Below, piece after piece: positions 45,546-56,968 of a stretch of DNA of 64,000 nucleotides. The DNA lies in assembly GCF_024362695.1 (NCBI RefSeq), contig NC_065404.1, forward strand, positions 9,278,604 to 9,342,603. The letters run 5' to 3'. The stretch comes from Pectinophora gossypiella (lineage: Eukaryota; Arthropoda; Insecta; Lepidoptera; Gelechiidae). The notes beneath the pieces are model-generated. The model ran no database searches. It was not told the origin of the DNA and saw only the letters and a program-made list of their open reading frames with translations. Made by a program: the position numbers and the translations under genes. Each line of letters starts with the position of its first letter. Positions within the stretch are counted from its first letter, which is position 1.

Positions 45546-46269
45546 AGGAAAGTGAAAATGCTATGTAAGGATAATGAATGGGAATTTGATTGTTTATGGT
45601 ATGGAAGGAGGATGGTTAATGAATGGGACATAAGGCAGTTTTAAAAAGTAAGAAAGGAGAGTCTTTGGTGCGATGTCGGTCGGGTGAGAGGATTTTGGTT
45701 TTAATATAAGGTGTGTGTAAAATAAAAGGAGTAAAATATATCCTGTGTTATTTCTATATCCCACATGTGTACTAACTTGTGAAAAAGAGGCGGACTGGCA
45801 ATCTTGGCCGCCCTAGGACATTTAGTACCAATCGTCCCCTTCACAGCTCATCATTACCTATGATATGGATTGCGTCGTTCCCGCACTATGATGCAACCAC
45901 GCGTGCGCATCATAGACAGCAAGTTTTTTAGAATGTGACATAGGCTAAATACCGTGTTACAAATACTATCTTAGAAAGTACAAAGTTGCAGGCGTCTGCT
46001 AGGAGGCAAAATACTGGTTTGCTTTTGTGTGATGTTATTTATCTGCTTTCGTTTAAATGTTCGCTTTAGTAGTATGTGTTTTGCCACCACCCGCCGCTAA
46101 TATTTGGTCGCCCTACACCCGGGTCTATTCGGCCTACCCATCTCTGGCCGCTTCTTCTTGTTATTGTGTGGATTGTGAGGTGGAATCAACCGCTAAATAC
46201 TGTTTTATTTGAAATGAAAAACAGCACGAGGCCCCAAACCAATTACTCATATTTATTACAAAGTAATAC

Positions 46270-46330
46270 AAAGAACCCGCAGTGGAGCAGCGTGGTGGAG
46301 TATGCTCCATACCCCCTCCGGGTGATTGAA
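46270..46330 (+). mobile_element. LINE 3' region fragment
   Basis: CCCGCAGTGGAGCAGCGTGG and TGGAGTATGCTCCATACCCC then CTCCGGGTGATTGA. This is the sequence that would precede the 38174-type tail. Confidence 0.5.
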
Positions 46331-47464
46331 ATCGTACTAGAAATTCTGTTATTAGTACGCAAATAAATACGTGAAACTTGGCTACAAATTTTGTTTGAGC
46401 AAGAAACCTTATTTATGGACCCAACTCAGATACTAATTTACAAGATTTCATCCCAAAAACTTTACTCTTGAGAACTAAAATTGCTATGTGCAACGAAAAT
46501 GCCAATAAGCTCTTTCCCTATTACACCGGACTTTAACATAGCTGGTGAGGTGAGAAGTGGGCGTTATATACCTACTATTCACCTCAACCTACCCTTTCGG
46601 AGATAGAGGCGTGATGTTATGTTACGTTATGTAGAAAGATAAGTTAATAGTAAAAAATGTAAAAGCAAGGTAAAATTTCCTTTATAGCAATTTATTAAAC
46701 GTATTTTTAGTAGTGGCTGCTATTTTGTAACGAACTTTAATATAAAGACCACCTAGACAAAATGTATTCGCTTGCGTGTGAGTTTTGACAGAAGCTAACG
46801 AGGTGTCACGTAATTCGTGAAATATTAATTTCGTCTAAGCTGAAGCTCTCTGTAATAGATATTTATTACGCATTATGATGTGATGATTCGCGTTGAAGGC
46901 AGAATAACCGTTTATTCATATTTTGCGTGGTAGAGATAATGAGTAAGTAATACTTAATATAAAACGATCAATGTTCTTATTTTTATCCCAGCATGTGCGT
47001 ATAACTTCGTGTTCCACAGCTTGGAATTAGTTTACATGACTTTACACTTAGCGTCTAAAGTTATTACATCACTTCAAGGACATTTAACTTCAATGCGGTA
47101 AATTGCTTCACATGCTAAAGTTTAATATGCATAGTTTACAGCACACATTTATTCAAATGACTTCTATAAGGAGAATTTGTAGCGTGTATGCATCTTACTC
47201 TAGGTCATAGTCAAGATGTTTTCCGTTTTAAGAAATTGAATAATGTCAATCCATATTCTTTCCTTCTCATTTAACACACACATATACTATTATTATGCCA
47301 ATAAATAGACAGGGTAAGGCCATATTTACCCTTTATCGTTCTTGAAATGAGAAGAATTCAGAAGAGTGAAATCGTTCTGTTGTGAATGATTGCAGTCAAT
47401 TTAGGGTATTTCATAAAACGGCGCTCGAAATACGCGAAAGCCCTCACGCCACGTTCTATCCTTC

Positions 47465-47785
47465 ATCATCTCCCTAGCATTATCCCGTTTTTCACCTGAA
47501 GATTTGACAGGTCCGGTTTTTTACGAAAGCAACTACCTGTCTCACCTTCCAAACCGCGAAGGGAAAACCAGCCCAATACAGGTTAGGTCACATACCTCCG
47601 AAAATGCATTTCTCGGGAATGTGCCTTTCCTCACGATGTTTTCCTTCACCGCTGAGCACGAATAATCCATTAATGATCCAAACATGAATTCGAAAACAAA
47701 TTCGACAATCATTGGTTTATTGTGCTGGATTCGAACCTGCGGCCTCAAAGTAAGAGGCAAGCGTTCTACCAACTGGGCTATCACG
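47465..47785 (-). mobile_element. tRNA-derived SINE, third family (copy 1), 12-bp TSD
   Basis: On the minus strand the head has an A-box-like TAGCCCAGTTGGTAGAACGC and a B-box GGTTCGAATCC, spaced as in a tRNA. A ~250-bp unrelated body follows (blocks CGGTGAAGGAAAACATCGTG, GGTATGTGACCTAACCTGTA, ACCGGACCTGTCAAATCTTC). GTTCTATCCTTC flanks it exactly (47453-47464 and 47786-47797). Sister copies lie at 53949-54212 and 58463-58815. Confidence 0.9.
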
Positions 47786-48217
47786 GTTCTATCCTTCCTA
47801 CTCTCAAATGGTAGTACTTTCATAGATTTCGGCTGACTAGTTTAATATTTCTATTTGAGGAATGAAATCAGGAGCTATCCAATTATTGCGGATGCTGCAC
47901 AGACTGTTTAGAGAAAGTTCCTTCATCTTAAATTGAATCGAGTTTAGGTATTTTGGAGCTTCCTGACACAGGTCTCTGAATGAGGCTTTGAACACTGACA
48001 AATTTTAATAACGGTTTAGGAGGTTAATGTAGGTACTTGTACTATAAGTATATCCAATGCTGATTATTTAACTTTTTTTATAAATTCTTCTCTTTCTATT
48101 TAATTTCGTTAGTGTACGCGTTAATTAATCTTCTTCTACCTCTATTTTCTTTTCCCTTCCCTTGTATCGTTTTTAAATAATTTCTTGAGTTTCAATAATG
48201 ATAATTATCTCTTCCAG

Positions 48218-48415
48218 CTGGTGATACTAGGCGTGTGGATAACCAGCGCAGCGTACAGCGCCCCCAAGTTCATCTGGGTGGAGACAATCACCAACAACCT
48301 CGGGGACGGCCATATGGAAACCATCTGCATCCAACATCGGATGAAGTACAACTCGGAGATCTTCGACATGGTCAACTTTGGGCTTCTCTATGTGACGCCT
48401 TTGTGCGTGATGACG
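48218..48415 (+). CDS. TrissinR: Trissin receptor-like GPCR, coding exon 4 (TM4, ECL2, TM5)
   Basis: After CTTCCAG it encodes residues 181-246. TM4 is LVILGVWITSAAYSAPKF, with the conserved W187 (4.50) and the usual Pro. ECL2 is VETITNNLGDGHMETICIQH, with C217 for the disulfide to C135. TM5 is FDMVNFGLLYVTPLCVMT, with P241 (5.50). The donor GTGAGT is at 48416, phase 0. ICL3, TM6, TM7 and the C-tail are not found in the following 15.5 kb, so the gene continues past the window. Confidence 0.86.
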
Positions 48416-49967
48416 GTGAGTAGTTGATTTATTACTTTTTTGTCTATCAGAAAGTCTTTTCAACGTTACCAATGAGTCAATCACCAACAAGGTTCCAAAA
48501 AAGCCCATAGAAAAGACGTTATGTAAACGAATTGTAACGTAGCTTCGCTAGCATTGTGCCGATGCGTATTGTGTTATAAAACATACAAATACGAGTAATA
48601 TTCAGTTGTATTTCCTTTCTATACAGTATTTGATATTGAAATGAGACATCTTAAAAAACATAATTACTTATTGAAACATTACCGTTATTTATTCCAAACC
48701 TTAATAAAACTAATCCACTTAAAAGTAAAAGCTACAGAGCTATATTTATAAAGTATTTTTTCGATGAATCCCAGAATTTGGGTATTAAGTCTTTAGTCTC
48801 TATCTTTGCCTAGCTGCTTTCTTTAAATATTTAAAAAACTGAATACAAACAGTTTTGAACAAATTAATTTACATTTAGAAACTCTAGCTTAAAAACAAAA
48901 TGGGTAGGTGTCTAATGTTATTTCAATTTTAATATTGTATATGAATATGCAGTAAGTACTGAATTGACTTGATATACTTATAATCACCACTGCTAATGTG
49001 GGTAATTATGCATTCTTTACCAGAAAGTGTTAAATTTTCAGTTTTGGTGACAGAATGTTACGCCCCAGCGTGTAAATGATTTATACTCGTATGCGTGTAA
49101 TAGCGTATAAATGATTTATATAGCTAAACATAAATCTATCTCTTTACCCGGTTCTCTTCCTCGTTCTCAAGATTACCATGTCTGCATTTAACGACATACC
49201 TTTAACAAAAGAGAAAGGCCATGTGTACGACGGATAATTGAAATAGACTACTCCAAAGAATAGTTTCTATGACACCTTTCAGTTTAGGCTAGGGCCTGAG
49301 AACTATTCTGATTTCAAGATGTCCTTTGATCTTCGGCACTTGCTTTCGTGATAAAAGTATTCAGCAATCTACAGGGTATGAAATCAGAAATCAGAATCAT
49401 TTATTCAACGTAATTATCATGGATAAACTTGTTGAAGGTCAATGTAACATTTTTTGAATTTACGTCATTTCGTAAGGTGGTGGTGTGCGGCTGAGGAGAA
49501 ACTGCAACAGCAACACATCTTTTAAAAACCAATGAGGGTATACATTACAAGTTATTTAATAACTAGAGGAACACATTCAATACCAGACATTTTTATCATT
49601 TAGGTAGTCATTAATCTTATAATAAACTTTTTTACATAAAGTAAGCTTCATATGAGCTTTAAATTTATTATCTAACAAATTTAAATATTATCTGGTATTT
49701 TATTGTACTAACGTATATACGATGTTGTCGTAGATTGACCAAAATACGCGGATGAATATACATACATACATTAGCTCACCCCTTAGTCCCTAATGGAGTG
49801 GTCTTAGCCACTAGTACTCAAAGGCCACTGATCAATATAACGCCCATAACAATGCCACAAAAGGACACAAACTCTCTGTGTTATTTTACGAAATGTTCGG
49901 GAAAAGCAGCTGAAAATCAACGTGTTCTGATTTCAGTCGCTCCCAGTTCTGCGGACTGCCAATCAGC

Positions 49968-50222
49968 TCGTGACACCAAACACTTTAGGACCCCGATACC
50001 GACCCCGCCGGCGTGGTCGACGATTTCCTTCAATCGCGCTTCTTTGCGCTTATCGCTATCGACCCGCTAGGGTCGATTAATCCTTTCAAATATTTTTCCT
50101 CTCAGACGACGCCCTGAGCCGAGGTTCGCGCCCAACTGGGCACCCTCAGGCCTGTTGTCTTAAACGTGTCTCCCCTTTTGTCCGGCCAAGTAGTCAATGC
50201 TATCTGCGGCAAATCTACAATT
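49968..50222 (+). mobile_element. 5'-truncated copy of the Jockey-type LINE with internal deletion
   Basis: It runs from CCAATCAGCTCGTGACACCA (end of ORF2) through ATTTTTCCTCTCAGACGACG and GGCACCCTCAGGCCTGTTG to GGCAAATCTACAAT. About 30 bases around the GTACCGGGTGAGAGCC block and the terminal AAGTCACGTC are missing. No clear TSD. Confidence 0.8.
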
Positions 50223-52444
50223 AAAAAAACTGGAATGAACTGGTAGAAGCAAACGAATTTCTTAAAGACGTAAGACCGAATGTTCTTATAACAAAATTCA
50301 AACCCCATTGTGAAACTATTTTCTGGAAATTTCGGCGTTAGGTCTGCAAAACTAATTACTACTACACTTAAAAATAAAATATTTTTTTAAGTACACAAGT
50401 AAATATAAATATATTATTATTTGACATGTAACATACAATATATGAATAAATTAATAAATATATTTTAGAGATGTTACTGATGTAATATAGTTTAATAGTT
50501 ACAAAGTATGCTGATAAAATAATTAATAAAACGATTTTTATTTTAAATCTACGTCAATTTTTATTTGTAGTGTAAAAATTAACAATTAAAAGTGCAGTAA
50601 GTACTTAGTTTTGCTGGCCAGTAGTGTAAAATGTCACTCAATACATTATTCTGGCATCCGAAATTAAGATAAAGAACCCATATTTTTTTGACGTACCGTA
50701 AGTATTGTAAATTGTAAATCGCGGATATATTTTACTTTCATAATAAATTGTTCTTGGATATATTGTTCTTTCATAATAAACCCACCACCATCCGACCAAA
50801 TCGTTACTACTACCCGAGACAAATCAACAAATAATGGAAATATTTCCATCAATTTGTTTATAAGAATTGAAACATGAACGAGTTTGCTACTTATCAACTG
50901 CAAATTAATTTTACAGCGAAACCTTTAAAGAACTTTGCAACTAATTAGAGATACTACAAGCATTCTTAACTAATAATTTTAAACTTGAGAGTGTCATATT
51001 GTAACTAAATTGAATGAAACGAAGGGTGAATTTTCGAAATTATGATATTATATTTTATACCAAGAGTACTGAGAGGTACTAGATTAGATTTGAATACAAT
51101 CTACCTAATCGCTTAGAAGTTTAGAACACTTGACTCCAGAGAGTCAAGAAGCTCTATCGCATACAAATTCAATTATTACTAGCTATCACATGGAAACTGA
51201 ATATACAGGGTGTTAGGGACATCGTAACGAAAAAAAAAATGGAACGCCTATTTGATTGTACTAAAAACGATGGTGGGTGTTTTTCTTGTCGCAAATGTTT
51301 AATTAAGATTTTGAATTTTTACTGTGCCGCAATGTAAGTCGAACAACGCGGCACACAGACGTTAAACCTACGCACGGCTACGTTACGCGTGCGTGCGTGA
51401 TACGATGTTGTATCTAGGTAGGAGTTTTCATTCTCTTGTATTTAGATGCTTAGTGGTGCAGTGCAACGTTTAAAAATGTTGAGTTTGTTGAAGTAGAACA
51501 CCTACTGCCACGATTTTTCACGCACGGTACCTACCTACTATTAAAACGTTCCTAACTTATTAACAATAAAAACCCTACTCTTGCCTTACCTTAATTGTTA
51601 TTCCTTCGGATGAAGTACCTAGGTAGGTACCCTAGAACATGTCACGTCACGTAGGTATGCAACATCGCGTTTCCTCCGCGGTAGGTAGGTATCACACGCA
51701 CTCACAAACACAACACCTTGCTCTTTAATAAACATCAACAATCTTCCATACTTTTGTGCAGTAAATGGTCTATGATCTATCATCATAGTCGACACTACTC
51801 ATTTACAGAATAAAACAAACACAAAACACTCACAAACACGAAAAAAATATCCTCGAAAAACATCACGCGATTCGGGTCAAGCTTAGTATTCGACTGAGCG
51901 GAAGCGCGCGGCGGCGTTAGCGCAAAGCATCAAAGGCGCGCCGACGACGCGCCGGCCGCGGCCGAGTCGAGCCGACGACTAGACAGAGAGAGAGAAGTAT
52001 GTTTATGGTGCAAGTGACAGAGAAAGAAATAGTATCTGTTCGTATGCCTACTTTATTGGCGAGCGTTGCCCTTGACCCGTGCGCCGGCTATTCACCTGCG
52101 CATAGCTGAAGTTGTAGATACGTTATTATTATTATTGATGACATTGATAAAATTTAATAATTAGTAATTTTTATTTGTTTATTTTAAATGTGCGTTCTAT
52201 GCAGCTTAAAACACAATATGGGACTGAAAAAAATCTAACTTTTTTATGAATTTTGCGACAGGAAACTTCACTTGATACCTATCAACTCAAAGAAATACCT
52301 AGTATCTGTTCGTAATGCCTACTTTATTGGCGCGCGTTGCCCTTGATCCGTGAGGCTATTCACGTCCGAGTATCCATCAAGACAGATCAAACAAGCCCTA
52401 ACTCGGAGGTCTTGCGTCCCAGGATCCTTTAATTATGTCTTAGA

Positions 52445-52690
52445 ACCTTCTTGGCCTATGTGGTCCAGTGGTTGAGCGATGGGATGCGGAGGATCCGGGT
52501 TCGTATTCCGGTGGGGACATATCACAAAAATCTGTTTATAAGGCCTTTGGTTGGGACGTTACAGGCTGATCACCTGATTGTCCGAAAGTAAAATGATCCG
52601 TGCTTCGGAAGGTACGTTAAGTCGTTGCTCCCGTCTACTAGGTACTTATGTAAGCACGTAGCCGTTACATGAATATTGTACACAGAACGG
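52445..52690 (+). mobile_element. tRNA-derived SINE (second family)
   Basis: Head GGCCTATGTGGTCCAGTGGT with a B-box-like GGGTTCGTATTCC, then GGGGACATATCACAAAAATC, GGCTGATCACCTGATTGTCC, and the core CGTGCTTCGGAAGGTACGTT AAGTCGTTG shared with the composite-head SINE. It is the plus-orientation sister of 59680-60022. The 3' end is uncertain. Confidence 0.75.
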
Positions 52691-52865
52691 GATAGGTTTA
52701 ATTAGTTCTTTACTGATGATTTAACAATGAGATTTAAAACACGAATAACTTAGTATGTACTTAGTACCTCGGTACCAACATGTAACAAGAAAAATAAGAT
52801 CACTCCTCTCGGACAATTTTTTTCTTTGAACATGCCGACATTGCCTACGCGGCGGAGTTGCCGAA

Positions 52866-53065
52866 CTATCGATAGGTAGATTATCAATTGTTGAACTTGA
52901 AAATTGTCTAAACTATCGAAAGTAGTGATAGTACATTTAGATCGATACTAGCGATAGTACCGATAGGTCTTGCTTTGTAACAATAATGGGTATTGATCTA
53001 AAAGATCTATCGATAGGTACCTACTATTGGTTTTTTTTTAACTAGGTATCGATAGAATATCGATA
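52866..53065. promoter_or_regulatory. Cluster of four exact TATCGATA sites
   Basis: TATCGATA occurs at 52867-52874, 53008-53015, 53047-53054 and 53058-53065, with further CGATA/TATCG half-sites between them (near 52915, 52943, 52952 and 52961). TATCGATA is the DRE bound by DREF in Drosophila, and clustered CGATA is the BEAF-32 motif. The flanks GGCGGAGTTGCC and GGCAACACTCTGGCGG are inversely related, so the cluster may belong to a repeat. Function here is inferred only. Confidence 0.45.
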
Positions 53066-53550
53066 GGCAACACTCTGGCGGAGTGTCCGCCCAATTCTAG
53101 ACGCGATCTCGCTCGATTTTTGTGTAGCGAGGTTTTGCGTAGGTACTTACATACTAAGTTGGTGGATGGTTGACATAGTAGGTAACTAATTATCTAATCT
53201 GTGGTGGTTGTGTTAGTTGGTTGTTAGTTATTCTAATGACAACAAAGAATACAATTATTTACTGTTTCAACTGTTTTAGGTAGATAATGGCCCGGATTCC
53301 TATGAGTAAATGAATGAATAACCCGGTCGAATCAAAAAGGTATCTCGCTGGTATGCAAACCGTTTGACGTGTGCTGTCAACTTAATTCTGTCGGTTGTTT
53401 TAGATTTCTGCTTAAAATTGACGTGTATTCCATAAATTTTATGCCTGTTGATTATCCGTCCATTTAAGAATAAGAATAAAATAAATTTATAATTTACGAT
53501 AGATAGAGAAAGAAATAGGATCGGTTCGTAGTGCCTACTTAGTAGGCCGC

Positions 53551-53660
53551 GCCGCCGCCGCGCCGCCGCCGGCGTGCGGCGCGGGGCGCGCGGAGCGGGG
53601 CGTGCGGAGCGGGGCGTGCGGAGCGGGGCGTGCGGAGCGGGGCGCGCGGCGCGCGGTGCG
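53551..53660. repeat. GC-rich minisatellite, 14-bp period
   Basis: About four copies of GCGGAGCGGGGCGT follow a GCC-rich lead-in, giving ~110 bases of nearly pure G+C in AT-rich surroundings. The Arg/Pro/Ala-rich minus-strand open frame here is a compositional by-product. Confidence 0.85.
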
Positions 53661-53948
53661 TGTGGCCGTTGACCCGTTCGAGCAGCTGTTGTCTCCATTA
53701 CATCGAAAATTTTCGATAATTTGTCATTATTGTTTTTTTTATTGAAATTTGGGTTCTATGCAGCTAAAAGCACAATATGGAATTGAAAATAATTAAAAAC
53801 AAAACTCAAAATTTCATGAATTTTGCGACGGAAAATTCCACTAGATATTAACTCAGAATCATGGTCTGAATCATCCCTCTCAGTATTCGTTACGATGTCA
53901 CTAACACCCAGTATATATATTTAAGTTGGATTTTTAAAATCTATATAT

Positions 53949-54212
53949 CTCCCTAGCGTTATCCTGTATTTCACAGGGTCCACTTACCCCATCTGACTTT
54001 CTAACTGGAAGGGAAAACCAGCCCAATTACAGGTTAGGTCACATACTGCCGGTAGGTACGTGGGTTTGCTCACGATGCTTTCCTTCACCGCAGCTAAGCT
54101 CGTGATAAACGTATAAGATCCAACAAATTCGAAAAGCCCCGTGTTAGGATTCGAACCTGCGACCTCACAGTGAGGGTCAAGCGTTCTTCCATCAGGGCTA
54201 ACACGGGTCTAT
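53949..54212 (-). mobile_element. tRNA-derived SINE, third family (copy 2)
   Basis: On the minus strand: TAGCCCTGATGGAAGAACGC and GGTTCGAATCC in the head, then body blocks GGTGAAGGAAAGCATCGTG and GTATGTGACCTAACCTGTAA. It is shorter and more diverged than 47465-47785. Only TCTAT is seen as a possible TSD. Confidence 0.75.
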
Positions 54213-55239
54213 GGGTTCGGTACAAAATTGTAATACATGTAGGATGACTGGGACGATGGAATGAACGTTACAGATTATGTGAGTGAGATGGCATGAGAGG
54301 GGAAAGAGAAGAAGGAAGGGGGTTAATGGCGAATGGTGTGCAACGACGTATGTGAGGTGGTGAACATTTTTGTGAAAATAGTTTAAATAGTGGAAAACAA
54401 TAATAAACTCAGTGTCTCAGTGAACATAACGGATTTTATTTGCGATACCCAACCTCAATTTCTACATACATAATTCTTGTAAAACCTCAGGAAACTATTT
54501 ATTACAAACTCACAATAGATACTGAATAGATATGCCTCAAATAGCATTCAGTTGACCGGATAAAAGAGGAGCGCCCCTGGGCTTTCACCCAGAAAAAGGG
54601 ACTAAAAATATTGAAATTTTTATAGACCACAAAGTGGCTAACAAGAGTTAGCATTTGAAACTATAAGGAACAAAAAATAGAACCCGACGAATTGAGAACC
54701 TCCTCCTTTATTTGAAGTCGGTTAAAAATTATGGATATTGCAGATGAGAATCTGCAATAAATTCTGTCGCGATAAATTTACACTTAAACATCGTCATGTC
54801 TAGTCGTCATCAACCTTAGCTGTCCTTGAATATTTATATAGGTACATTAAAAGTATCTAAAAGTTTATTTTCTGGCAACTTCTCTTTCTCTCTCTGTGTT
54901 TTCATAAAAGATTATACAGACTTAAGGTGATGCGTTTTAGTCAGCTAGGTAACGCTGCGTCAGTAGATGGCGTTACTTCTGCAGTTTTCGTATTTTTTTC
55001 CATTTATTCGTTTAGTGTTGAGTTCTGACCCAGTGAAATGTTAGGTGGCGAAATCTTACATACATTATCTTTAAGTTAAGCTACAATTTTGAAGTATTTA
55101 CTGAAGATATCATATTGAAACATTGCATCAAAAGTTGGTGTCATTTCAATTTGTGTACAAACACGAAGCTGTCACACACACATGCAAACTAGGTTAGCTA
55201 TTAAAAGAGATGCATAATTTGAAGTCTACTTCTAACTTC

Positions 55240-55320
55240 TAAATGGCGCATTTGGTAAAGCAGTCGCCGCCATTCTTAAGTTTCACGGTTCAAACCCAAG
55301 TGCATGTTTTAATTGTTTTT
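55240..55320 (+). repeat. tRNA-like SINE head
   Basis: ATGGCGCATTTGGTAAAGCA resembles an A box, and ACGGTTCAAACCC resembles a B box about 35 bases later. The acceptor stem does not pair, so it is not a tRNA gene. Confidence 0.4.
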
Positions 55321-55499
55321 ACTTTTTGTATTTTTTTTTACAATTGAATTTGGCGAACCCGTCTATTTGTTACGGAATTTTCAAAAAGTATCACTTTTAC
55401 CAATAATATTATAATTATACAATAATGTACTTTGCACTAAAGTACCTTCCGTAATTTCCGTATTTTTTATTTTGAAAAATTCTAACAGGCATTAATCGC

Positions 55500-55640
55500 A
55501 TCAGTGAACATGCGGCTAACTAAAAAACTACTGAACGGATTTTCATACGGTTTTCACCAATGAGTAGAGTGATTCATGGGCGTGCTTTAGGGTATATAAT
55601 TTATACAAGTATTTTTTTTGTATAAAATGGTTCAAAAATG
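55500..55640 (+). mobile_element. Helitron-like internal fragment
   Basis: AACGGATTTTCATACGGTTT, then CCAATGAGTAGAGTGATTCA, match the interior of 7236-7495. The CTAG end is not present. Confidence 0.5.
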
Positions 55641-56198
55641 ATGATGAATGTCAAACATAATTATCGTTACAAATATAGCCGACTTGGAGCTTTCGGCGAA
55701 AACGCTGCCTGAGCCCATTGAGATATAACAAAACAACGTACTTATGGTTGAATTGTTCCTTTTTTGTAGGTCTACCGAAAAGTCCACAATATGTCATAAT
55801 AATTATATTGTGTATAAAGAATTGTGTATATGTATTGTATGATTTTACAAATAACGATCACAGTACAGTAATAATAAGGTAGATTTTTCCTAAATTGCGT
55901 CGGTTCAAACTTTGTCGCATCGCGTTTGAAAGATGTAATAGCGCTTCAGGACGTCCCGCAAGCACGGCGCTGATGTCGCAGTATCCGCCTATAATTATTA
56001 TGACTTGTCATTTAGTTCCAATAAAATCCGCGGGACTTCATACGTATGTCAGTGACAGCTGGTGATAGCATGCGGGACACTTAGCAGCTAATCGAATTCT
56101 ATGTTGTTTTCGCGCCCAGTCCAGACGACTTGCAGCGCATTTCTGGACATATATTTACGCGTGGTGTTTATTGTTAGGTTAGTTAGTTCAGGTTAGGA

Positions 56199-56232
56199 CG
56201 TCTTTTTTTAACGAGGACGTTAAAAAAAGACG
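56199..56232. repeat. Perfect 15-bp palindrome
   Basis: CGTCTTTTTTTAACG, AGGA, CGTTAAAAAAAGACG. The stem would be 15 bp with a 4-nt loop. GTTAGGACG lies to the left and GTTGGGACG to the right. Confidence 0.7.
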
Positions 56233-56461
56233 AGGTTGGGACGTATTGAAGTAGTATTTCCATATATACGCGGCCTGAAATGGGCTGTTTCGGGGACCTG
56301 AACTGGTTGCTGTCGAACTTATTATCACGTTTTCTTGATTAAAATTCATAAATAAGTCAAATAGAAAAAAGAAAAAAGATTTTCGTTAGTTTTAGATCTG
56401 TCATGATGTCTGTGATATTTGTTTATTATACTTACATAAGAATTTCAAAATTTATCTTTTT

Positions 56462-56968
56462 TTTTTCCCAAAGGGCAAGGCAAAGGGAACTATGCCCATA
56501 CAGCCATGTCTTGTGTTTTTTTATCTTGATGATGATTAATGAAATGATGAAACCTAAGCCCCCACCCTCGGAGCAGACTCCTACTCCGAACCCCAAACGA
56601 AGTAAGCGGCTTGTTGGCGCAAAGCGAAAATAGATAGGTACACTTTGTTTATTGAATATTCCGATTTAATAATACTATCGGGAATGTTTTCCGACTAACT
56701 TAATGTGATCATAACCACAAAACAATACTTCGTATTGATTATTTAGATTATTCAATGAAGAAAGCAACCTTCCCGTTCCCGGTCCCACCAAAAAGTCCGC
56801 GGCAAAGAGAATATAAATAAATCTGTATGTTGGATGGAAAAACAATTAATTATAAATGACTACTATTGGACTACTATTTAGGCCGGCAAATGCAACAACT
56901 TCTTTTTTGATTTGGTTTTTCCCGAAGGGTAAGGCAAAGGGAACTATGCCCATACAGCCATTTCATTT
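56462..56968 (+). repeat. Two copies of a ~45-bp dispersed repeat
   Basis: CCCAAAGGGCAAGGCAAAGG then GAACTATGCCCATACAGCCA occurs at about 56468-56508, and a close copy at about 56923-56962. A weaker relative is at 17525-17560. The sequence between the copies is unremarkable. Confidence 0.6.

Larger units (their letters stand above)
37811..48217 (+). other. GPCR intron 3 (10407 bp)
   Basis: GTAAGT at the left, CTTCCAG at the right, phase 0. It holds LINE tails, SINEs (40514-40808, 47465-47785), several palindromic elements (40832, 42831, 43736), an RNase H-type LINE remnant (42120-42361) and a 9-bp-TSD LINE fragment (41376-41498). A GTGCAATAAAGTATTTGTTA element-like 3' end is near 44540. In 38500-39640, 41510-42110, 43070-43730, 43980-44530, 44580-45390 and 46340-47450 I recognise nothing else. 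Confidence 0.85.
51204..53912. mobile_element. Possible 2.7-kb relative of the TACAGGGTG palindromes
   Basis: The left end TACAGGGTGTTAGGGACATC and right end ACGATGTCACTAACACCCAG match the palindromic family's termini in inverted orientation. Inside, a unit recurs: AGAAAGAAATAGTATCTGTT...CCTACTTTATTGGCG...TTGACCCGT at ~52016-52080, 52289-52350 and, with a GC-rich expansion, 53502-53685. TTCTATGCAGC..AAA.CACAATATGG recurs at ~52196 and ~53750. A SINE and a TATCGATA cluster lie within. It could be one nonautonomous element or several insertions sharing termini. No transposase frame is visible. Confidence 0.5.

Noticed and set aside
46076..46366. 96-codon plus-strand frame
   Set aside because: Its end overlaps a LINE 3' region fragment and the rest has no domain.
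47720..47785. Possible tRNA gene on the minus strand
   Set aside because: It is the head of a SINE with a perfect 12-bp TSD around the entire 321-bp element.
53300..53698. 132-codon minus-strand frame rich in Arg, Pro and Ala
   Set aside because: It arises from the GC-rich 14-bp array and lies inside mobile sequence; no domain is seen.
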